Source of the DNA: JAXGXJ01 sp963816155
GTDB taxonomy: Bacteria > Actinomycetota > Thermoleophilia > RBG-16-64-13
Length of the DNA: 64,000 nucleotides
Assembly (NCBI GenBank): GCA_963816155.1
Contig: CAWFJE010000008.1
Span: 6,758 to 70,757 of the forward strand
Reading direction: 5' to 3'
The notes below the pieces were generated by a model, which was given only the letters and a program-made list of their open reading frames with translations, had not been told where the DNA came from and searched no databases. Below, in pieces: positions 60,577-64,000 of the stretch. Position 1 is the first letter of the stretch. Each line of letters begins with the position of its first letter. The translations under genes and the position numbers were made by a program.

Positions 60577-60929
60577 CTACAGCATCGAGCCGACTTGGTA
60601 CACCACTATACCGAGCAGGAAGGCCACCGCAAGCGTCAAGCCCACACTGACCCCGGTCCATCCCCAGGATCGCGACTCCTGCTTGATGGCCGCCACCGTG
60701 GCCACGCAGGGGATGAAGGTCATCTGTACGACCAAGAAGGCGGCCGCGGCCGCGGGGACCAGCACCGCAGCCACCTGCGTGGCCAGATCCGCTCCCGCTG
60801 CACCGGAGGTCTCCGCTCCGAAGAGCACCCCCAGGGTGGCCACGCTGTTCTCCTTGGCCACCAAGCTGGAGAGGAGGGCCACGATCAGGCGCCAATCGCC
60901 CAGCCCCATGAGGGCCCCCACAGGCTCCA
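60577..60929 (-). CDS. feoB: FeoB ferrous iron transporter, C-terminal fragment
   Basis: About 117 residues of the FeoB membrane part: GLGDWRLIVALLSSLVAKENSVATLGVLFG, FLVVQMTFIPCVATVAAI and WTGVSVGLTLAVAFLLGIVVYQVGSML at the C-terminus. The GTPase and first membrane half are missing: upstream, within about 30 bases of EPVGALMG, the sequence becomes a plus-strand MetE gene. The stop at 60577 is normal. This is a cut, not a natural start, and is best explained by a join in the sequence. Confidence 0.8.
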
Positions 60930-62127
60930 TCCGCGCCTTCGCGCCAACGGATGCTGCCGTGCAGGCGCGCCTCGATGCACTACAGGCAGCGGACTTCACC
61001 CGCGCGCTGCCCTACGACGAGCGCCGCCCGTCGCAGGTGCAGCTCCCGCCGTTCCCCACCACGACGATCGGCTCGTTCCCGCAGACTCGCGAGGTGCGCC
61101 AGTCTGCGCGCGCGCTTCACCAAGGGCGAGATCACCGCCGCCGAGTACGAGGCCGGGATCGACGCGTTCATCGGCTACACGGTCGGTGTCCAGGACGGGC
61201 TGGGACTGGATATGCTCGTGCACGGTGAATCCGAGCGCACCGACATGGTCGAGTACTTCGCGCAGAAGATGACGGGCTTCGCCTTCACACAGTACGCCTG
61301 GGTGCAGAGCTTCGGCAGCCGCTACGTGCGCCCGCCCGATCATCTACGCCGATGTGTCGCGGCCCGATCCGATGACTGTGCGCGAATTTCGCGTGGCGCA
61401 GTCGTACACGCAGAAGCCCGTCAAAGGGATGCTCACCGGGCCGGTGACGATCCTCAACTGGTCGTATCCGCGCACCGACATCCCGCGCCAGGGTGATCGC
61501 CTGTCAGATCGGGCTGGCGCTGCGCGACGAGATCGCCGATCTCGAAGTCGGCGGGGCGCGCGCCGTGCAGGTGGACGAACCGGCGCTGCGCGAGGGGCTG
61601 CCGCTCAAGCGCGAGCGCTGGGAGTCGTATCTTGACCTGGGCCATCGATGCCTTCCGCCTGGCGACGGGCAAGGCCGCGCCCGAGACGCAGGTTCACACG
61701 CATATGTGCTACTCCGAGTTCGGGACATCCTGGCCGCGATCGACCGGCTGGATGCGGACGTCATCTCGATCGAGAACGCACGCAGCGACGACGCGATGCT
61801 GCGCGCGCTGGCAAGTACGGGTACCCGCGCGAGGTCGGCCCCGGCGTCTATGACATCCACAGTCCGGTGGTGCCCACTGCGGCGTTTGTCGAGGCAAGGT
61901 GCGAGAGTTTTGTGCAGCATCTCGTTCCGGAGCAGGTTTGGGTGAACCCCGACTGCGGTCTCAAGACCCGCGCCTGGGATGAGGTGCTCGCCGTCGCTGC
62001 GCGCGATGGTGGAGGCGTGGCGAAGGTCCGAGAAGCAAGAAGCAAGGGGCAAGAGGCAAGAAGCGGATGGAACTGGGGCGAGCTGTTTCCTGAGTCGCTG
62101 CATCCTGCATTCTGCATCTGTTACTGA
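60930..62127 (+). pseudogene. metE: cobalamin-independent methionine synthase MetE, C-terminal half, multiply frameshifted
   Basis: Segments in successive frames match the MetE catalytic half: DAAVQARLDALQAADF, LPPFPTTTIGSFPQT, RARFTKGEITAAEYEA, SERTDMVEYFAQKMTGFAFTQ, KPVKGMLTGPVTILNWSYP, QVDEPALREGLPLKRE, the zinc ligands in HTHMCYSEF, and VWVNPDCGLKTR. Frame changes fall near 61100, 61337, 61493, 61636, 61723 and 61811, both insertions and deletions. The N-terminal half (about 380 residues) is absent at the FeoB join. Codon choice (much GCG, TTT) differs from the left 60 kb. Confidence 0.82.
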
Positions 62128-62137
62128 GGAGAGGACG

Positions 62138-64000
62138 ATGTCTAGAGAGGAGCTGTTGACGTTGTTGGCAGAAACATCGAAGCCGGTGCTCACGGATGGC
62201 GCGATGGGCACGATGCTGCACGGGGCGGTGTGGCCTTCGACACGTGCTTCGATGCACTGAACCTGAGCAATCCCGCGTCGGTGGGTGAGGTACACCGCGC
62301 GTACATCGACGCGGGCGCGCACATTATCCTCACCAACACGTTCGGCGCGAATCGCTACAAGCTCGCCGCGCACGCACTGGCGGACAGAGTCGCCGCGATC
62401 AATCGCGCGGGGGTGGACTTGGCCAAACGCGTCGTCGCTGCGTCGTTCAGGGATGTGCTGGTGGCAGGCGACGTCGGCCCGCTGGGGGTGCGCCTCGCGC
62501 CGTTTGGCCGGGTGAGTAAGGAGCAGGCGCGCGACGCCTTTGCCGCGCAGATTGCGCCGCTGGTGGAGGCGGGCGCTGACCTGCTGGTGATCGAGACGTT
62601 GTCCGATTTGTACGAGGTGCTGGAGGCGCTCAACGCCGCCCGTGCGCTTCGCGACCTGCCCATCGTCGCGTCGATGACGTTCACCCGCGACGACCGCACA
62701 CTGTTGGGGGATTCACCAGCGAAAGTCGCGCGGCGGTTGTGGGACGCAGGTGCGGATGTGATCGGCGTGAACTGTTCCGGCGGCCCTGCACAGCTCGTGC
62801 GCCTCGTCCAGCAGATGAAAGAGGCCGCGCCGGAAGGGCGCTTCTGGGTGAAGCCGAACGCGGGCTGGCCCGAACAGGTGGCCGGGCGGATTATGTATGC
62901 GGCGACGCCGGAGTATTTCGGTGAGTATGCCTGGGCTTTCTGTGAGGCCGGGGCCGATATGATCGGCGGCTGTTGCGGCACGACACCCGCGCACATCGCG
63001 GCGTTCCGCGCGGCGCTGGATGCCGGTCCGCCCGTGGTGTGTGCTCCGCTCGAACGCGCGGCGGTTTTGCAGCCGGTCCACGAGGGCATTTCGCCGGATC
63101 GACCCTCACGTCTGTCCCAAAAGCTGGGCGCGGGCCAGTTCGTGCTCGCCGTGGAGATGGACCCGCCGCGCGGCCTTTCGACGCATAAGCTGCTGGCGGG
63201 CGCGACCATGCTGTCCGAGGCCGGGGCCGACGTTATCAACGTGGCCGACAGCCCGATGGCGCGGATGCGGATGAGTCCGTGGGCGGTCTGTGCTTTGGTC
63301 CAGGACAAAGTGGGCATCGAGACCACGCTGCACTTCCCGATTCGCGGGCGCAACCTGCTGCGCGTGCAAGGCGATTTGCTTGCTGCGCACGTTCTCGGCA
63401 TCCGTAACGTCTTCGTGGTGATGGGCGATCCCACCTCGATCGGTGATTACCCGGAGGCGATGGACGACTACGATCTTGCACCCACGGGCCTCATCAAGCT
63501 CATCAAAGAGGGGTTCAATGCTGGGCGTGGATCACGCCGGGGCCGACATCGGCCAGCCGACGACGTATTTCGTGGGCGCGGCGCTGAATCTCACGCCGAC
63601 GGACCCTGAGAACGAGATCAAGGTGTTGCGGCGCAAGCTGCGTTCGGGTGCGGATTTCTTCCTCACGCAGCCGGTGTACGATCCGGCGACGGCGCAGGCG
63701 TTCCTCGACCAGTACGTAGAAAAGCACGGCCCGCTGGGCAAGCCGGTTCTGGTGGGCGTGCTGCCGCTGTATGGCGTGAAGCACGCGCGTTTTCTGCACA
63801 ACGAGGTGCCGGGGATCACGATTGCGCCGGAATTCTTCGCGCGTCTGGAAGCGGCGGGCCACGATTCGCCGCACGAGGGCGTGCGCATCGCGCTGGAGTT
63901 GATCGCGCAGATGCGCGACTGGGCGCGGCGGCATCTATCTGATGCCCGCGTTCAACCGCTACGATCTGGCGGCGGAGATTGTGGAGCAAATCCATACAAT
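62138..64000 (+). pseudogene. homocysteine S-methyltransferase / methylenetetrahydrofolate reductase fusion, frameshifted and partial
   Basis: ATG 62138 behind GAGGAGAGG starts SREELLTLLAETSKPVLTDGAMGTML. The methyltransferase half shows LTNTFGANRYKLA, GVNCSGGPAQLV and the zinc site GGCCGTTPAHIAAF. The reductase half begins near VLAVEMDPPRGLSTHKL and contains RNVFVVMGDPTSIGDYP and TPTDPENEIKVLRRKL. This is the architecture of Bacillus YitJ. Frameshifts lie near 62227, 63524 and 63930; the last restores GGIYLMPAFNRYDLAAEI before the window ends. It follows metE, completing a methyl-transfer pair. Confidence 0.83.

Noticed and set aside
1..64000. CRISPR array, prophage, integron or plasmid region
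   Set aside because: No regularly spaced repeats, no phage structural or integrase genes, and no replication-initiation genes other than dnaE were seen.

Overview
The window is very GC-rich, densely packed bacterial chromosome made of long co-directional gene strings with overlapping stop/start codons. The gene content suggests a deep-branching Actinomycetota-like organism (Thermoleophilia, Rubrobacteria or Coriobacteriia-type). This is inferred from the order glmU-prs-rplY-pth-mfd, the cluster metG-tatD-ksgA-ispE, an FtsZ tail ending in DDLEVPPFLL, a Gram-positive-type LexA box and a DnaE-type replicase. A selenocysteine-containing SelD and an FprA-type diiron flavoprotein point to an anaerobic or microaerophilic life. 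I see no rRNA, CRISPR array, prophage or complete insertion sequence.

Layout. 1-22.4 kb, minus strand, is nearly one continuous gene string: housekeeping genes (SurA-like lipoprotein, mfd, pth, rplY, prs, glmU-like, tRNA-Gln, ispE, rsmA, tatD, metG, rsmI), a ROK kinase, a GNAT acetyltransferase, asparaginase II, HD and Nudix proteins, then threonine aldolase. The string ends in a sugar-catabolic group (bifunctional RhaD/SDR, Rpe-like, LsrF-like). 23.5-32.7 kb has alternating genes: a zinc-ribbon membrane protein, SOS-regulated dinB, pgi, a glycosyltransferase resembling tRNA-queuosine mannosyltransferase, nfo, a D-amino-acid transaminase, a GNAT protein, and a parA-ftsZ pair. 32.8-39.5 kb holds a B12-binding radical SAM protein, a STAS protein, selD with an in-frame UGA, and a Fur-family regulator with a Nur-like operator that leads a cbiMNQO nickel/cobalt uptake operon; cbiM and cbiN are frameshifted. 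39.5-48.9 kb contains an FprA/flavoprotein redox operon, a methyltransferase, glutamate dehydrogenase, an unusual receiver-receiver-PPDK_N protein and an M23 peptidase. 49-60.5 kb carries hisDBHAF behind dnaE, and an isoleucine-pathway operon (ilvE, cimA, FAH-family protein).

The right end changes character. FeoB (minus strand) is cut at about 60.93 kb and abuts a MetE gene (plus strand) lacking its N-terminal half. A homocysteine methyltransferase/MTHFR fusion follows. Both methyl-cycle genes carry many single-base frameshifts and use codons differently from the rest. This looks like a chimeric join or an error-rich contig end.

The most notable signals are: a 159-bp MITE-like repeat present twice, one copy inserted in frame between the two domains of RhaD/SDR with a 6-bp target duplication; selenocysteine in SelD; the Nur-like operator in front of the Ni/Co operon; and the 986-residue receiver/ATP-grasp protein.
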